Source of the DNA: Stenotrophomonas sepilia
GTDB taxonomy: Bacteria > Pseudomonadota > Gammaproteobacteria > Xanthomonadales > Xanthomonadaceae
Reading direction: 5' to 3'
DNA length: 64,000 nucleotides
Assembly: GCF_003244875.1 (NCBI RefSeq)
Contig: NZ_LXXZ01000026.1
Location: 248,001 to 312,000, forward strand
Shown: positions 34,359 to 47,300 of the stretch, piece after piece
Layout: each line of letters starts with the position of its first letter
Numbering within the stretch: position 1 is the stretch's first letter
Translations under genes and position numbers: made by a program
The notes under the pieces: generated by a model
The model's database searches: none
What the model was told of the DNA's origin: nothing
What the model saw: the letters and a program-made list of their open reading frames with translations, nothing else

Positions 34359-35375
34359 GTGATCCACGCCTTCAAATCGCGCGCCGCTGTCGCCATCCTG
34401 GCTGCATCGTCCGTGTTCGCCGCCAACGCCGCCGACATCACCGGCGCGGGCGCATCGTTCATCTACCCGGTCATGTCCAAGTGGTCGGCCGACTACAGCG
34501 CCGCAACCGGCAACAAGGTCAACTACCAGTCCATCGGTTCCGGCGGCGGTATTGCCCAGATCAAGGCCAAGACCGTTGATTTCGGCTCTTCCGATGCGCC
34601 GCTGAAGCCGGAAGACCTGGCTGCTGCAGGCCTGGCGCAGTTCCCGTCGGTGATCGGCGGCGTGGTGCCGGTGGTCAACGTGGCCGGCATCGCGCCGGGC
34701 GCGCTGAAGCTGGACGGCGCCGTGCTGGCCAACATCTTCCTGGGCAAGATCAAGAGCTGGAACGACCCGGCCATCGCCGCACTGAACCCGGGCGTGACCC
34801 TGCCCAACGCCAAGGTCACCGTCGTGCATCGTTCGGACGGCTCGGGCACCACCTTCAACTTCGTCAACTACCTGTCCAAGGTCAGCCCGGAGTGGAAGAG
34901 CTCGGTCGGTGAAGGCACCTCGGTGCAGTGGCCGGCCGGCATCGGCGGCAAGGGCAACGAAGGTGTTGCCGCCTATGTGAAGCAGATCAAGGGCGGCATC
35001 GGCTATGTCGAACTGTCCTACGCGCTTCAGAACAAGCTCTCCTACACCGCGATGAAGAATGCCGCCGGCAAGTTCGTGCAGCCGAGCGACACCTCGTTCG
35101 CTGCCGCCGCTGCCAGCGCCGACTGGGCCAACGCCCGCGACTTCTACCTGGTGATGACCAATGCGCCGGGCGCCGAGTCCTGGCCGATCACCGCCACCAA
35201 CTTCATCCTGGTGCAGAAGACGCCGAAGAATGCTGCCAATGGCAAGGCGACCCAGGAGTTCTTCCGCTGGGTCTACAAGAACGGCGACGCCCAGGCCCGC
35301 CAGCTGGACTACGTGCCGCTGCCGGACAGCCTGGTCCGCCAGATCGAGACCTACTGGTCGCAGAACCTGAAGTAA
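34359..35375 (+). CDS. pstS: Phosphate-binding protein PstS (copy 1, Sec-secreted)
   Basis: Periplasmic phosphate-binding protein, 338 aa. Start GTG 34359 with CCAGGAG upstream; signal peptide FKSRAAVAILAASSVFAANA without a lipobox. Phosphate-binding motifs are GAGASFIYP, GSGGGIAQI, DFGSSDAPL and HRSDGSGTTF. It is near-identical in many stretches to the second PstS at 35784 (KWSADY, SYVKQIKG, WPITATNF), but lacks the lipobox. A terminator and a repeat separate it from copy 2, so it can be made without the pst transporter genes. Confidence 0.93.
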   Translation: MIHAFKSRAAVAILAASSVFAANAADITGAGASFIYPVMSKWSADYSAATGNKVNYQSIGSGGGIAQIKAKTVDFGSSDAPLKPEDLAAAGLAQFPSVIGGVVPVVNVAGIAPGALKLDGAVLANIFLGKIKSWNDPAIAALNPGVTLPNAKVTVVHRSDGSGTTFNFVNYLSKVSPEWKSSVGEGTSVQWPAGIGGKGNEGVAAYVKQIKGGIGYVELSYALQNKLSYTAMKNAAGKFVQPSDTSFAAAAASADWANARDFYLVMTNAPGAESWPITATNFILVQKTPKNAANGKATQEFFRWVYKNGDAQARQLDYVPLPDSLVRQIETYWSQNLK

Positions 35376-35435
35376 GCGCGTTCCCCTGCAGGAACGGGGG
35401 CGGCGGGTCCTCTCTCCCCCGCCGCTCCCACCCGG

Positions 35436-35473
35436 GCGCGAGATCCTCGAGATCTCGCGCTCTTCTTGTTTTC
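35436..35473 (+). terminator. Intrinsic terminator after pstS copy 1
   Basis: Perfect 10-bp stem GCGCGAGATC/GATCTCGCGC, 5-nt loop, followed by the T-rich run TCTTCTTGTTTT. It would end pstS1 transcription before pstS2. Confidence 0.85.
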
Positions 35474-35491
35474 GGGGATGCACCTGCCTCT

Positions 35492-35552
35492 GTAGAGCCG
35501 AGCCGACGCTCGGCTGCGCTCTGGAGCGTGCGGACCAACGGTCCGCACCTAC
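35492..35552. repeat. Two SMAG-type palindromes
   Basis: GTAGAGCCGAGC-type unit at 35492-35515 and a CGGACC-type unit ending in CTAC at 35528-35552 (stem GTGCGGACC/GGTCCGCAC). They are in inverted orientation, of different sequence subtypes, in the 408-nt gap between the two pstS genes that also holds a terminator and Pho-box-like sites. Confidence 0.7.
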
Positions 35553-35656
35553 CGTGGGCAGGGAGCTGTCGCGCATTGACGCTGCAAGGACCAACCCGCC
35601 GTCATATCAGTGCGCAGATCCGGGGTTTCCGGGTCCCGGCCGGATCGGCGCCAACC

Positions 35657-35700
35657 CTGTGAAACCCTTGTCAGAACGTGATCCAGGACACCTCTGTCAT
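35657..35700 (+). promoter_or_regulatory. Pho-box-like site upstream of pstS copy 2
   Basis: 35657-35674 reads CTGTGAA-ACCC-TTGTCAG, a 7-4-7 match with five of seven consensus bases in each half. A perfect half-site CTGTCAT follows at 35694-35700. PhoB activation is inferred. Confidence 0.5.
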
Positions 35701-35783
35701 GGTCGTAATACGGCTGTAACAAAAACATCATTTCATAGCCGCATCCGCCGACCACGTCGGCTCTTCCCCGCTATGGAGTGACC

Positions 35784-36872
35784 ATGAAACTGCACTCGGC
35801 CGGCCTTGCCGCCCTTTCCCTGGCCATCGCCCTGGGCCTGTCGGCCTGCGGTGGCGACAAGCAGGCCGCGCAGCAGCCGGCTGCCGACGGTAACGCCGCT
35901 CCGGCCGCCGCCGGTGCCAAGGTGACCGCCGAAGTGTCCGGGGCGGGCGCGTCCTTCATCTTCCCGCTGGTCTCCAAGTGGTCGGCTGACTACAACGCCA
36001 GCACCGGCGCCAAGATCAACTACCAGTCGATCGGCTCCGGCGGCGGCATCGCCCAGATCAAGGCCGGGACCGTCGACTTCGGTTCGTCCGACAAGCCGCT
36101 GAGCAGCGAGGAGCTGGCCCAGGCCGGCCTGGCGCAGTTCCCGTCGGCCATCGGCGGCGTGGTGCCGGTGGTCAACATCGAAGGCCTGGAAGCCGGCAAG
36201 CTGCGCCTGAGCGGCGCCCTGCTGGCCGACATCTTCCTGGGCAAGGTCAAGACCTGGAACGACCCGGCGATCGTCGCCGCCAACCCGGGCGTGAAGCTGC
36301 CGGACGGCAAGATCACCCTGGTCCACCGTTCGGACGGTTCGGGCACCACCTTCAACTTCTCCAACTACCTGTCCAAGGTCAGCCCGGAGTGGAAGAGCAA
36401 GGTCGGCGAAGGCACCTCGGTGCAGTGGCCGGACGGCGTCGGTGGCAAGGGCAATGAAGGCGTTGCGTCCTACGTGAAGCAGATCAAGGGCTCGATCGGC
36501 TACGTCGAACTGGCCTATGCCCTGCAGAACGGCATGCCGTACACCGCCATGCAGAACGCCGCCGGCAACTGGGTCGAGCCGAGCGCGGAAACCTTCGCCG
36601 CTGCGGCCGCCAGCGCCGACTGGGCCAGCGCTAAGGACTTCAACCTGGTCATCACCAACGCCCCGGGCGAGCAGGCGTGGCCGATCACCGCCACCAACTT
36701 CATGCTGATGCAGAAGCAGCCGAAGGACGCCAAGCGCAACCAGGACACCCTGGCCTTCTTCAAGTGGGCCTTCGAGAACGGCCAGGCCCAGGCCAACGAG
36801 CTTCACTACGTGCCGCTGCCGGCCGAACTGGTCAAGCAGATCGAGGCCTACTGGGCGACCGACCTGAAGTGA
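35784..36872 (+). CDS. pstS: Phosphate-binding lipoprotein PstS (copy 2)
   Basis: 362 aa. Signal peptide with lipobox LSAC (Cys20-21 region) followed by a Gln/Ala/Pro-rich linker (QAAQQPAADGNAAPAAAG), so this copy is membrane-anchored, unlike copy 1. The binding core has GAGASFIFP, GSGGGIAQI, DFGSSDKPL and HRSDGSGTTF. The ATG at 35784 follows GGAG. It is 82 nt upstream of pstC and is presumably the dedicated partner of this transporter. Confidence 0.93.
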   Translation: MKLHSAGLAALSLAIALGLSACGGDKQAAQQPAADGNAAPAAAGAKVTAEVSGAGASFIFPLVSKWSADYNASTGAKINYQSIGSGGGIAQIKAGTVDFGSSDKPLSSEELAQAGLAQFPSAIGGVVPVVNIEGLEAGKLRLSGALLADIFLGKVKTWNDPAIVAANPGVKLPDGKITLVHRSDGSGTTFNFSNYLSKVSPEWKSKVGEGTSVQWPDGVGGKGNEGVASYVKQIKGSIGYVELAYALQNGMPYTAMQNAAGNWVEPSAETFAAAAASADWASAKDFNLVITNAPGEQAWPITATNFMLMQKQPKDAKRNQDTLAFFKWAFENGQAQANELHYVPLPAELVKQIEAYWATDLK

Positions 36873-36954
36873 TGGACTCGACGGTGCCCGCCCCGCGCGG
36901 GCACCGCTTGTTCCACGCCGTGCCGCCCCGCCCCTTCCTGGCCCAGCCGTCCCC

Positions 36955-37923
36955 ATGAATGCCATCGCCCAGCCTGTAGCCGCCCCGTCCACGCGTGATG
37001 CGCGTGATGCCCGCAACGACAAACTGTTCCGATGGGTGCTGGTCGGCACCGTCATCTTCGTACTGATCGCCCTGGCCTGCGCCGCGCTGTCGATGCTGTG
37101 GGGCGGTCGCCATGCCCTGCAGATGCAGGGGCTGAGCTTCTTCTTCTCCGCCGACTGGAATCCGGTCGAAAACAAGTTCGGCGCCCTGGCTCCGATCTAC
37201 GGCACCCTGGTCACCGCCGTCATCGCGATGGTCATCGCCGTGCCGGTCAGCTTCGGCATCGCCTTCTTCCTCACCGAAGTCGCGCCGCGCTGGCTGCGTG
37301 GCCCGGTCGGTACCGCCATCGAACTGCTGGCCGGCATCCCCTCGATCATCTACGGCATGTGGGGCCTGTTCGTGCTGGTGCCAGTGATGACCGAGTACGT
37401 CACCCCGTTCCTCAACGAGACCCTGGGCGAATGGCCGGTCATCGGCCCGATGTTCCAGGGCCCGCCGCTGGGCATCGGCATGCTCACCGCCGGTTTCGTG
37501 CTGGCCATCATGGTCATTCCGTTCATTTCCTCGGTGATGCGCGAGGTGTTCCTGACCGTGCCCACCCGCCTGAAGGAATCGGCCTACGCGTTGGGCTCCA
37601 CCAAGTGGGAAGTGAGCTGGGACATCGTCCTGCCCTACACCCGTTCGGCGGTCATCGGCGGCATCTTCCTCGGCCTGGGCCGCGCGCTGGGCGAAACGAT
37701 GGCGGTGGCCTTCGTGATCGGCAACAGCGTGCGCCTGTCGCCGTCGCTGCTGGAACCGGGCACCACCATCGCCGCGCTGATCGCCAATGATTTCGGCGAA
37801 GCCACTGAAACCTACCGTTCGGCCCTGCTGCTGCTCGGCTTCGTCCTCTTCATCGTCACTTTCGTGGTGCTGGCCATCGCCCGCCTGATGCTGATGCGCC
37901 TGTCCCGCAAGGAGGGCAACTGA
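36955..37923 (+). CDS. pstC: Phosphate ABC transporter permease PstC
   Basis: 322-aa inner-membrane subunit with six predicted membrane segments. Family signs: LAPIYGTLVTAVIAM, ELLAGIPSIIYGMWGLF, and the ATPase-contact loop LKESAYALGSTKWEV. The N-terminus (MNAIAQPVAAPSTRDARDAR) is a charged cytoplasmic leader. The stop overlaps the pstA start by one base. Confidence 0.95.
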   Translation: MNAIAQPVAAPSTRDARDARNDKLFRWVLVGTVIFVLIALACAALSMLWGGRHALQMQGLSFFFSADWNPVENKFGALAPIYGTLVTAVIAMVIAVPVSFGIAFFLTEVAPRWLRGPVGTAIELLAGIPSIIYGMWGLFVLVPVMTEYVTPFLNETLGEWPVIGPMFQGPPLGIGMLTAGFVLAIMVIPFISSVMREVFLTVPTRLKESAYALGSTKWEVSWDIVLPYTRSAVIGGIFLGLGRALGETMAVAFVIGNSVRLSPSLLEPGTTIAALIANDFGEATETYRSALLLLGFVLFIVTFVVLAIARLMLMRLSRKEGN

Positions 37924-38786
37924 TGTCCACCACCGCTGATTCGCTGTACCTGCGCCGCCGCATCGGCAACGTCGTTGCGATCACTGCGTCCTGCGCCACC
38001 GCCCTGTTCGGCCTGTTCTTTCTGGGCTGGATCCTGTTCACCCTGGCTGCCAAGGGCCTGGCCGGCATCAACTGGGATCTGTTCACCAAGATGACCCCGC
38101 CGCCGATGCAGGACGGCGGCCTCGCCAACGCCTTCTTCGGCAGTGCCGTGATGTGTGCACTGGCCATCGGCATCGGCACCCCGCTGGGCGTGCTGGCCGG
38201 TACCTGGCTGGCCGAGTATGGCAACGCCCGCAAGGCCGGCACCGTGGTCCGCTTCGTCAACGACATCCTGCTGTCGGCGCCGTCCATCGTGCTGGGCCTG
38301 TTCGTCTACACGCTGTACGTGATGCAGACCGGGGGCAACTTCTCGGCATTCGCCGGCGCCCTGTCGCTGGCCTTCATCGTGCTGCCGGTGGTGGTACGCA
38401 CCACCGACGAAATGCTGCGCCTGGTGCCCTCGCAGATGCGCGAAGCGGCCCTGTCGCTGGGCATCCCGCAGTGGAAGGTGATCGTGCAGGTGCTGTACCG
38501 CAGTGCCTCGGCCGGCATCATCACCGGCATCCTGCTGGCGCTGGCCCGCATTTCCGGCGAGACCGCTCCGCTGCTGTTCACCGCCTTCGGCAACCAGTAC
38601 TGGAACAACAACATCTTCCAGCCGATGGCTTCGGTGCCGGTGGTGATGAACCAGTTCGCCGGCAGCCCGTATGAATCCTGGCAGGTACTGGCCTGGGCCG
38701 GTGCCCTGGTGCTGACTGTCTTCGTGCTGCTGGTCAGCCTTGCCGCCCGCGGCATCCTGCTGCGCAACCGTATCTCCCATGACTGA
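37923..38786 (+). CDS. pstA: Phosphate ABC transporter permease PstA
   Basis: 287 aa, six predicted membrane segments. Contact loop for the ATPase: [19 protein letters not shown]; also [18 protein letters not shown] and [17 protein letters not shown], typical for PstA. It forms the pore with PstC. Its ATG shares a base with the pstC stop, and its end overlaps the pstB start. Confidence 0.95.
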   Translation: MSTTADSLYLRRRIGNVVAITASCATALFGLFFLGWILFTLAAKGLAGINWDLFTKMTPPPMQDGGLANAFFGSAVMCALAIGIGTPLGVLAGTWLAEYGNARKAGTVVRFVNDILLSAPSIVLGLFVYTLYVMQTGGNFSAFAGALSLAFIVLPVVVRTTDEMLRLVPSQMREAALSLGIPQWKVIVQVLYRSASAGIITGILLALARISGETAPLLFTAFGNQYWNNNIFQPMASVPVVMNQFAGSPYESWQVLAWAGALVLTVFVLLVSLAARGILLRNRISHD

Positions 38787-39636
38787 CCTTTCCGTGGATA
38801 ACGCCATGAACGACCTTTCCAACGCCGTGCCGATGCAGCGCATCGCCGTGCCGTCCTCGCACGAGAGCCTGCACACCCCGGCTCCGGTCAAGCTTGCCGC
38901 GCGCGGACTGGACTTCTACTACGACAAGTTCCACGCCCTGAAGGGCATCAACCTGGAAATCCCGGAGAAGCGCGTTACCGCGCTGATCGGTCCTTCCGGT
39001 TGCGGCAAATCGACCCTGCTGCGCATCTTCAACCGCATCTACGCGCTGTACCCGAAGCTGGAAGCGCGCGGCGAGGTGCTGCTGGACGGCGAGAACATCC
39101 TGTCGCCGAAGTATCCGATGAACCGCCTGCGCAGCAAGGTCGGCATGGTGTTCCAGAAGCCGGTGCCGTTCCCGATGACCATCTTCGAGAACGTGGCCTA
39201 CGGCATTCGCCACCATGAGAAGCTGAGCAAGGCCGACATGGCCGACCGAGTCGAGCAGGCGCTGCGCCAGGGCGCACTGTGGGACGAAGTGAAGGACAAG
39301 CTGGGGCAGAGCGCACTGGGCCTGTCCGGTGGCCAGCAGCAGCGCCTGTGCATCGCCCGTGCCGTGGCCCTGCGCCCGTCGGTGCTGCTGCTGGACGAGC
39401 CGACCTCGGCGCTGGATCCGATCTCGACCAGCCGCATCGAGCAGCTGGTGGAAGAGCTCAAGCACGAGTACACGATCGTGATCGTCACCCACAACATGCA
39501 GCAGGCTGCGCGCGTGTCCGACTACACCGCCTTCATGTACCTGGGCGACCTGATCGAGCACGACCGCACCGAAGTGATCTTCTCGCAGCCGTCGCAGCGG
39601 CAGACCGAGGACTACATCACCGGTCGCTTCGGCTGA
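38779..39636 (+). CDS. pstB: Phosphate ABC transporter ATP-binding protein PstB
   Basis: ATPase of the Pst importer, about 285 aa. Walker A GPSGCGKS, PstB-specific [18 protein letters not shown]-loop [11 protein letters not shown], signature [14 protein letters not shown], Walker [13 protein letters not shown] and switch His [13 protein letters not shown]. The ATG at 38779 overlaps pstA by 8 nt; ATG 38806 is also possible and would give 276 aa. The extra N-terminal part has no domain. Confidence 0.95.
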   Translation: MTDLSVDNAMNDLSNAVPMQRIAVPSSHESLHTPAPVKLAARGLDFYYDKFHALKGINLEIPEKRVTALIGPSGCGKSTLLRIFNRIYALYPKLEARGEVLLDGENILSPKYPMNRLRSKVGMVFQKPVPFPMTIFENVAYGIRHHEKLSKADMADRVEQALRQGALWDEVKDKLGQSALGLSGGQQQRLCIARAVALRPSVLLLDEPTSALDPISTSRIEQLVEELKHEYTIVIVTHNMQQAARVSDYTAFMYLGDLIEHDRTEVIFSQPSQRQTEDYITGRFG

Positions 39637-39642
39637 AACCTC

Positions 39643-39698
39643 AGTCGAGCATGGCTCGACTCTACAGACAACGTCAGTCGAGCATGGCTCGACACTAC
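39643..39698. repeat. Direct tandem pair of SMAG-type palindromes
   Basis: AGTCGAGCATGGCTCGACTCTAC (39643-39665) is repeated with one changed base at 39676-39698, 33 nt apart and in the same direction, inside the pstB-phoU gap of the operon. Confidence 0.75.
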
Positions 39699-39712
39699 AG
39701 AGCGGAACAACC

Positions 39713-40420
39713 ATGAACCTTCCCAACGACCACATCGTCAAGAGCTACGACGAGGAGCAGCAGCGCCTGGTGGCCGAAATCGTGCGCATGGGCGAGATGG
39801 CCGTCGCCCAGCTCGAAGCGGCGATGGACGTGATCGAGAAACGCGACGAGAACGCCGCCCATCGCATCATCGCCAACGACGAAGCGATCGACGCGCTTGA
39901 GCAGCAGATCAGCCACGACGTGATGCGCCTGGCGCTGCGTGGGCCGATGGCGCGCGACCTGCGCGAGATCCTCGCTGGCCTGCGCATCCCGGCCGACATC
40001 GAGCGCATCGGCGACTATGCAGCGAACGTGGCCAAGCGCTCGATCGCGCTGGGCAAGGTGCCGCCGCTGCCGCAGATCCAGGGCCTGCGCGCGCTGGGCC
40101 GCCTGGCCGCGCAGCAGGTGCGCCGTGCCATCGCCGCCTACCGCGACAACGATGCCGAGGCCGCATTGGCACTGCGCGAGGACGACGCCCGCCTGGACGC
40201 CCAGTACACGGCGCTGTTCCGCGAGCTGCTCACCTACATGATGGAAGACCCGCGCAACATCACCCCGTGCACCCACCTGCTGTTCATGGCCAAGAACCTG
40301 GAGCGCGTGGGCGACCACGCGACCAACATCGCCGAGAACGTGTGGTTCCTGGTGCACGGCGAGCAGCCGCTGCCACCGCGTGAGAAGCGTGACGAGACCT
40401 CCAGCACCGGCCAGCCCTGA
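39713..40420 (+). CDS. phoU: Phosphate signalling protein PhoU
   Basis: 235-aa all-helical adaptor that links Pst transport to PhoR. Two repeats carry the metal-binding PhoU pattern: DEAIDALEQQISHDVMRLAL and RIGDYAANVAKRS, and in the second half ALREDDARLDAQY and ERVGDHATNIAENVWF. It is the last pst gene and has a strong terminator. Confidence 0.95.
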   Translation: MNLPNDHIVKSYDEEQQRLVAEIVRMGEMAVAQLEAAMDVIEKRDENAAHRIIANDEAIDALEQQISHDVMRLALRGPMARDLREILAGLRIPADIERIGDYAANVAKRSIALGKVPPLPQIQGLRALGRLAAQQVRRAIAAYRDNDAEAALALREDDARLDAQYTALFRELLTYMMEDPRNITPCTHLLFMAKNLERVGDHATNIAENVWFLVHGEQPLPPREKRDETSSTGQP

Positions 40421-40454
40421 CGCTGCACTGCAACACCGGAGTCGACTCCAAGGT

Positions 40455-40488
40455 GGCCGCTGTCCTGTGACAGCGGCCTTCCTTTTTT
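40455..40488 (+). terminator. Intrinsic terminator after phoU
   Basis: 10-bp perfect stem GGCCGCTGTC/GACAGCGGCC, loop CTGT, followed by TTCCTTTTTT. It separates the pst operon from the RiPP operon. Confidence 0.9.
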
Positions 40489-40657
40489 GCGGTGTTCCGC
40501 CCGCGTTGTGGGCGCCGTGCTTGCCCGGCGCAGACCTTCCGGATGCTTCTGTAACAAATCTCACGAAAATTTGAGTTCTTGGCGAGGATTCGTTGAGTAG
40601 GATCGCTGCACCATCGTTTCACCCCGGGCACCTGCCCACCACCCAGGAGTAAGACCG

Positions 40658-42621
<1,964 letters not shown>

Positions 42622-42646
42622 CGCCTCTTCCACTGGAGATCCAACG

Positions 42647-43168
42647 ATGAACCTGCCGCTCCTGGCCGCCGCGCGCGGCCGGCTGGACCGTCTCGCCCCT
42701 TGGGTGGCGCCGCTGGGCCTGCGCCTGCTGCTGGCCTGGGAATACTTCGAATCCGGCCGTGAGAAGCTGCACGGCCAGAACTGGTTCGCCGACCTGCAGG
42801 ACGCCTTCCCGTTCCCGTTCAACCAACTGCCTGCTGCCCTGAACTGGCAGCTGGCCACCTGGTTCGAACTGGTTGGCGCGGCCTGCCTGCTGTTTGGTTT
42901 CGGTACCCGCTTCGCCGCCGCCAGCCTGCTGGTGCTGACCGTGGTGGCGACCTATGCGGTGCATTGGCCGATGCAATGGAATTCGCTGGGTGACCTCGCG
43001 ATGGGGTATGCCATCAGCGACCAGGGCTACGGCAACTTCAAGCTGCCGGTGCTGTTCATGGCCATGCTGCTGCCGCTGATCTTCACTGGCGCCGGCAAGC
43101 TGAGCGTGGACGCCTGGTTGGCCCGGTGGCAGCTATCGGTCACGACGGCACGGCCTGCGGTGCGCTAG
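42647..43168 (+). CDS. hvfD: DoxX family membrane protein (HvfD-like)
   Basis: 173 aa with four predicted membrane segments ([68 protein letters not shown]). DoxX proteins close many bufferin/HvfA operons. It carries no Cys. The gene starts 25 nt after hvfC. A role in membrane redox or export is inferred. Confidence 0.85.
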   Translation: MNLPLLAAARGRLDRLAPWVAPLGLRLLLAWEYFESGREKLHGQNWFADLQDAFPFPFNQLPAALNWQLATWFELVGAACLLFGFGTRFAAASLLVLTVVATYAVHWPMQWNSLGDLAMGYAISDQGYGNFKLPVLFMAMLLPLIFTGAGKLSVDAWLARWQLSVTTARPAVR

Positions 43169-43191
43169 ATGCCGGCCATGATCGGTGCGCC

Positions 43192-43262
43192 GTGTGCCAA
43201 CCAAGGTTGGCACCGGAATCCTGAGCGTGCGGTGCCCGGTAGGTGTCGACCTTGGTCGACAC
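43192..43262. repeat. Two SMAG-type palindromes
   Basis: GTGCCAACC/GGTTGGCAC stem (43192-43214) and GTAGGTGTCGACC/GGTCGACAC unit (43239-43262) after the RiPP operon and before rnt. Confidence 0.65.
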
Positions 43263-43323
43263 ACGCCCACGCAGGGAACCCATGCGCAGAAGGCTGGCCG
43301 GGCGCTCAGGGTCGCTCTGCTAG

Positions 43324-43983
<660 letters not shown>

Positions 43984-44031
43984 AGCGGCCAACGGCGGAG
44001 CCCCTCGTGGCGTGAAGCGAATCATCAGTTG

Positions 44032-44135
44032 GGCCGGGCGGGTGGACTGCGCAGGGGACGCTGCAAGTACGTCCATGTAAGCTCGGTCGCCGCATCCATG
44101 CGGCTCACGCCCCTGCGCAGCCCACCCGTCCGGCC
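44032..44135. repeat. Structured three-way-junction inverted-repeat element, copy B
   Basis: Outer stem 44032-44057 with 44110-44135 (26 bp, two non-Watson-Crick positions), core of 52 nt with two hairpins: TACGTCCATGTA (44068-44079) and the GCCGCAT/ATGCGGC stem. The core matches copy A (27971-28022) at about 36 of 52 positions without a gap; at three stem positions both paired bases changed together. It lies in the 332-nt gap between the convergent rnt and GGDEF genes. Confidence 0.75.
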
Positions 44136-44243
44136 ACGGACACGTTGCTGGGTGCCACGGAAAGATCAGAAAAGCAGGAGCAACAGCGGATCGCTGCGCT
44201 CGTTGGGGCTGCCGACGACCTCTGTGGTGGGTACTCCTTTGGT

Positions 44244-44311
44244 GGGTGCCGACCATTGGTCGGCACCGCCGCTTGGTGCGGCACTCCAGTAGATCCACGC
44301 CATGCGTGGAT
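44244..44311. repeat. Two SMAG-type palindromes
   Basis: GGTGCCGACC/GGTCGGCACC stem (44244-44266) and GTAGATCCACGC/GCGTGGAT unit (44289-44311), 5 nt from the end of the GGDEF gene. Confidence 0.7.
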
Positions 44312-44315
44312 GCGA

Positions 44316-47300
44316 TCAACCGATGCTCGTGCGATCGCGGCCGTCGCTCTTGGCGCGGTACAGCGCGCGGTCGGCGCGCTGGTACAGCAGTGCCGGGGTG
44401 CGGTCGTCGGCATCCAGCTCTACCAGGCCCGCGCTGAAGGTGACACGCAGGCCCGCCACGCCGCCCCAATCGGGATGATCATGGAACAGGCCACGCAGGC
44501 GCGCGCACAGCTGTGCGGCTTCCTCCAGGCGGGTGTCGTTGAGCAGCAGCGCGAACTCTTCGCCGCCGGTGCGCGCCGGCAGGTCGGAGTCGCGGCAGGC
44601 CGCTGCGATCAATGACGCCACCTGCACCAGCACGGCATCGCCGATGCTGTGGCTGTGGCGGTCGTTGACCTCCTTGAAGTGATCGATGTCGAGCACCACC
44701 AGGCACAACGGATGACCACTGCGCTGTGACCGGGCGAAGTCACGCGCCAGCGTTTCGTCGAAGGCGCGGCGATTGGCCAGGCCGGTCAGGGCATCCTCGC
44801 GGGCCTGCCGCTCGAAGGCTTCGGCCTGGCGCGCCAGGCGCTCGGCCAGTTCGGTCTTTTCCTGGTTCAGCGCCTGCAGGTGCACCGTCTTGGCCTGCAG
44901 GTCGAAGGTCGCTTCGTCCACCCGCCGTGCCAGGCGCAGATTGCTGGCCTTCAGCTGCTGCAGCAGCAGCCGGTACAGGGCCACAAGGCCAGCCAGCAGC
45001 AGCATCCCCGCCAGCACCTGCACGCTGCGGCGCTGCCACCAGAACGGCTCCACGGTGAAGCTCCACACCGCCTCCTGTTGGCCCCAGCTGCCGCCGGGAT
45101 GGGCGGCCGCCACATGCAGGGTGTAGTCGCCCGGCGGCAGTCCGACGAACTCGACGCTGCGCTGCGGGCCGCGCTCGACCCAGCCGGCATCCAGCCCGTC
45201 CAGCCGCGTGCGATAGCGGATCCGGTCGGACATCAGGTAGCTCAGGCCGACATAGCTCACCGCCAACCGGCGCCCCCCGGGAACATGGTTGCGATCCGGC
45301 CCTTCCCAATGCACCGGCGCGCCATCCACCTGCACGCTCTCGATCGCGGCTGGCGGCGATGGCCGCTCGCGGAAACGCTGCAGGCGCTGCGGGTCGACCG
45401 TGCTCAGGCCGCCTTCGGTGACCACCCAGAACGTGCCGTCCTGGCGCAGGATCGCCGATGGGCTGGAGCTGCCGTTGGCCTGTGCATTGGCCATGCCGTC
45501 GATCTCGTTGTAACGCTCCACCGCCACCCGCGGCGTGCGGCCATCGGCCACGGCGTTGAGGGTGGCCATATCGGTGCGCAACACGCCGCGATTGCTGCTG
45601 ATCCACACATTGCCAAGGCGATCCGGCACCAGCTGGAACACCGCATCCACCGGCATGCCCTGCTCCAGGCCGACCCGTGCCAGCCTGCCATTGCGCCAGC
45701 GGTAAAGGCCGCGATCACTGCTGATCCACATCGCGTCGCCCAGCTGGTGGAAGCCGAACACGCTGCGGCCACCGCCCAGCGGCGCTAGGTCGATCGACTG
45801 CACGTGGTCGCCGCGCAGCACGCGGATGCTTTCGATGGTGCCGATCCACAGGTTGCCCTGATGGTCATGCTCAAGCGCGGTGATCAGGCCGCCGGGCATG
45901 CCCGGCACGTTCGAGACCTGCACATGGTCGCCGTCGATGCGCACCACGCCCTTCTGCGTGCCGGCCCAGACCACGCCCTGGGAATCAACGCTGATCGCGC
46001 GGATGTTGCCACCCGGCATGCCGTCGGCTGCGGCGTAGTTGTGGCGCAGGTGGCCGTCGCGGCCGAGCCGGTAGACACCATCGCCGAAGGTTCCGACCCA
46101 CAGGTCACCGTCCGGCCCCTGCGCCAGGCTCAGGACGGACGGTGCCTTGCCACCGCGGTTGTGCAGCGGCACGGCACGGAACCGGCCATCCGGCGTCTGC
46201 AGGTCCAAGCCACTGGCGCTGCCGACCCACAGCTGGCGATCTCGATCCTCGAATACCGTGCGCACGTAGTCGCCACTGAGCCCATCGCGCTCGGTGTAGC
46301 TGCTGAACAGTGTTTCGCGCAGGCGATAGAGCCCGCCGTTGGCGCCCACCCAGATGCTGCCTTCGGCATCCTCGCGCAGGCTGACCACGCGTCCGCCCGG
46401 CAGGTTCAGGCCGGCCGGCAGTCGCTCCAGGCCATGTGCGGAGATGCGCAGCAGGCCCTGGTTCTCGGTGCCCAGCCACAGGTCACCGTGCCGGTCCTGC
46501 AGCATCGAGGTCATGTGCAGCTGGCCCGGCAGGCGGTGCACCAGCACCAGCTGGTCGTCCTCCACCCGGTACAGGCGCTCACCGGCGACGATCCACAACG
46601 CGCCATCCGGCGCACGGTAGGGCCACGACAGGCCACTGCCGGCACCCAGCCCCCATGCGGCGGGGGCGCGCTTGAGCACGCCATCGTTGTCGCGCAGCAC
46701 CAGCCCGTCCAGCGTACCGACCCAGACCCGGTCCTGCGCGTCGACCACCAGCCTGGTGAAGCTCATCGCCATCGGCAGGTCCGCCGCCGGCGCCTGGTAG
46801 ACAATGCCGCTGTCCGGCGTCAGGTAGCCGATGCCCTTGCCTTCGTACAGCAGCCACAGCCGGCCCTGGCTGTCCATCTGCATGGACTGGATCAACACCT
46901 GCGGCGTATCGGCCTGGTGCTCCCAGACCCGCCATTGGCCATCACTGCCACGGTGGCTGACGTTGCCGCGTGAATCGCTGATCCACAGTCCGCCCTGGCG
47001 GTCGACGAACAGGGCGCCGATGCCGTTGTCGCGCAGGCCCGGGCGCGTGCTGCGGTCGAACACGGTGAAATCCAGGCCGTTGTAGCGCACCAGCCCTTCC
47101 CAGGTGGCGAACCACAGATGGCCTTCCGGTGTCTGCGCAATGTCGCGCAGCGAGTTGTGCGGCAGGCCATTGCGCGAGGTCCATACATCAATGGCGTAGT
47201 CGCGCAGCGGGGGCGCGCCTTCCTGCGCAGCCAACGGCAGCGCGAGGGCCAGCAGCAGCCACAACAGGCCCTGCCGCAGTGCCCGCCTAAATCCTGATGC

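Noticed and set aside
34359-36872. Second pstS as an assembly duplicate
   Set aside because: The two have different signal peptides, linkers and many third-base differences, so they are true paralogues.
40501-40657. ECF-sigma promoter for the RiPP operon (TGTAAC at 40550)
   Set aside because: A TGTAAC is present but no matching -10 at normal distance, so I do not call it.
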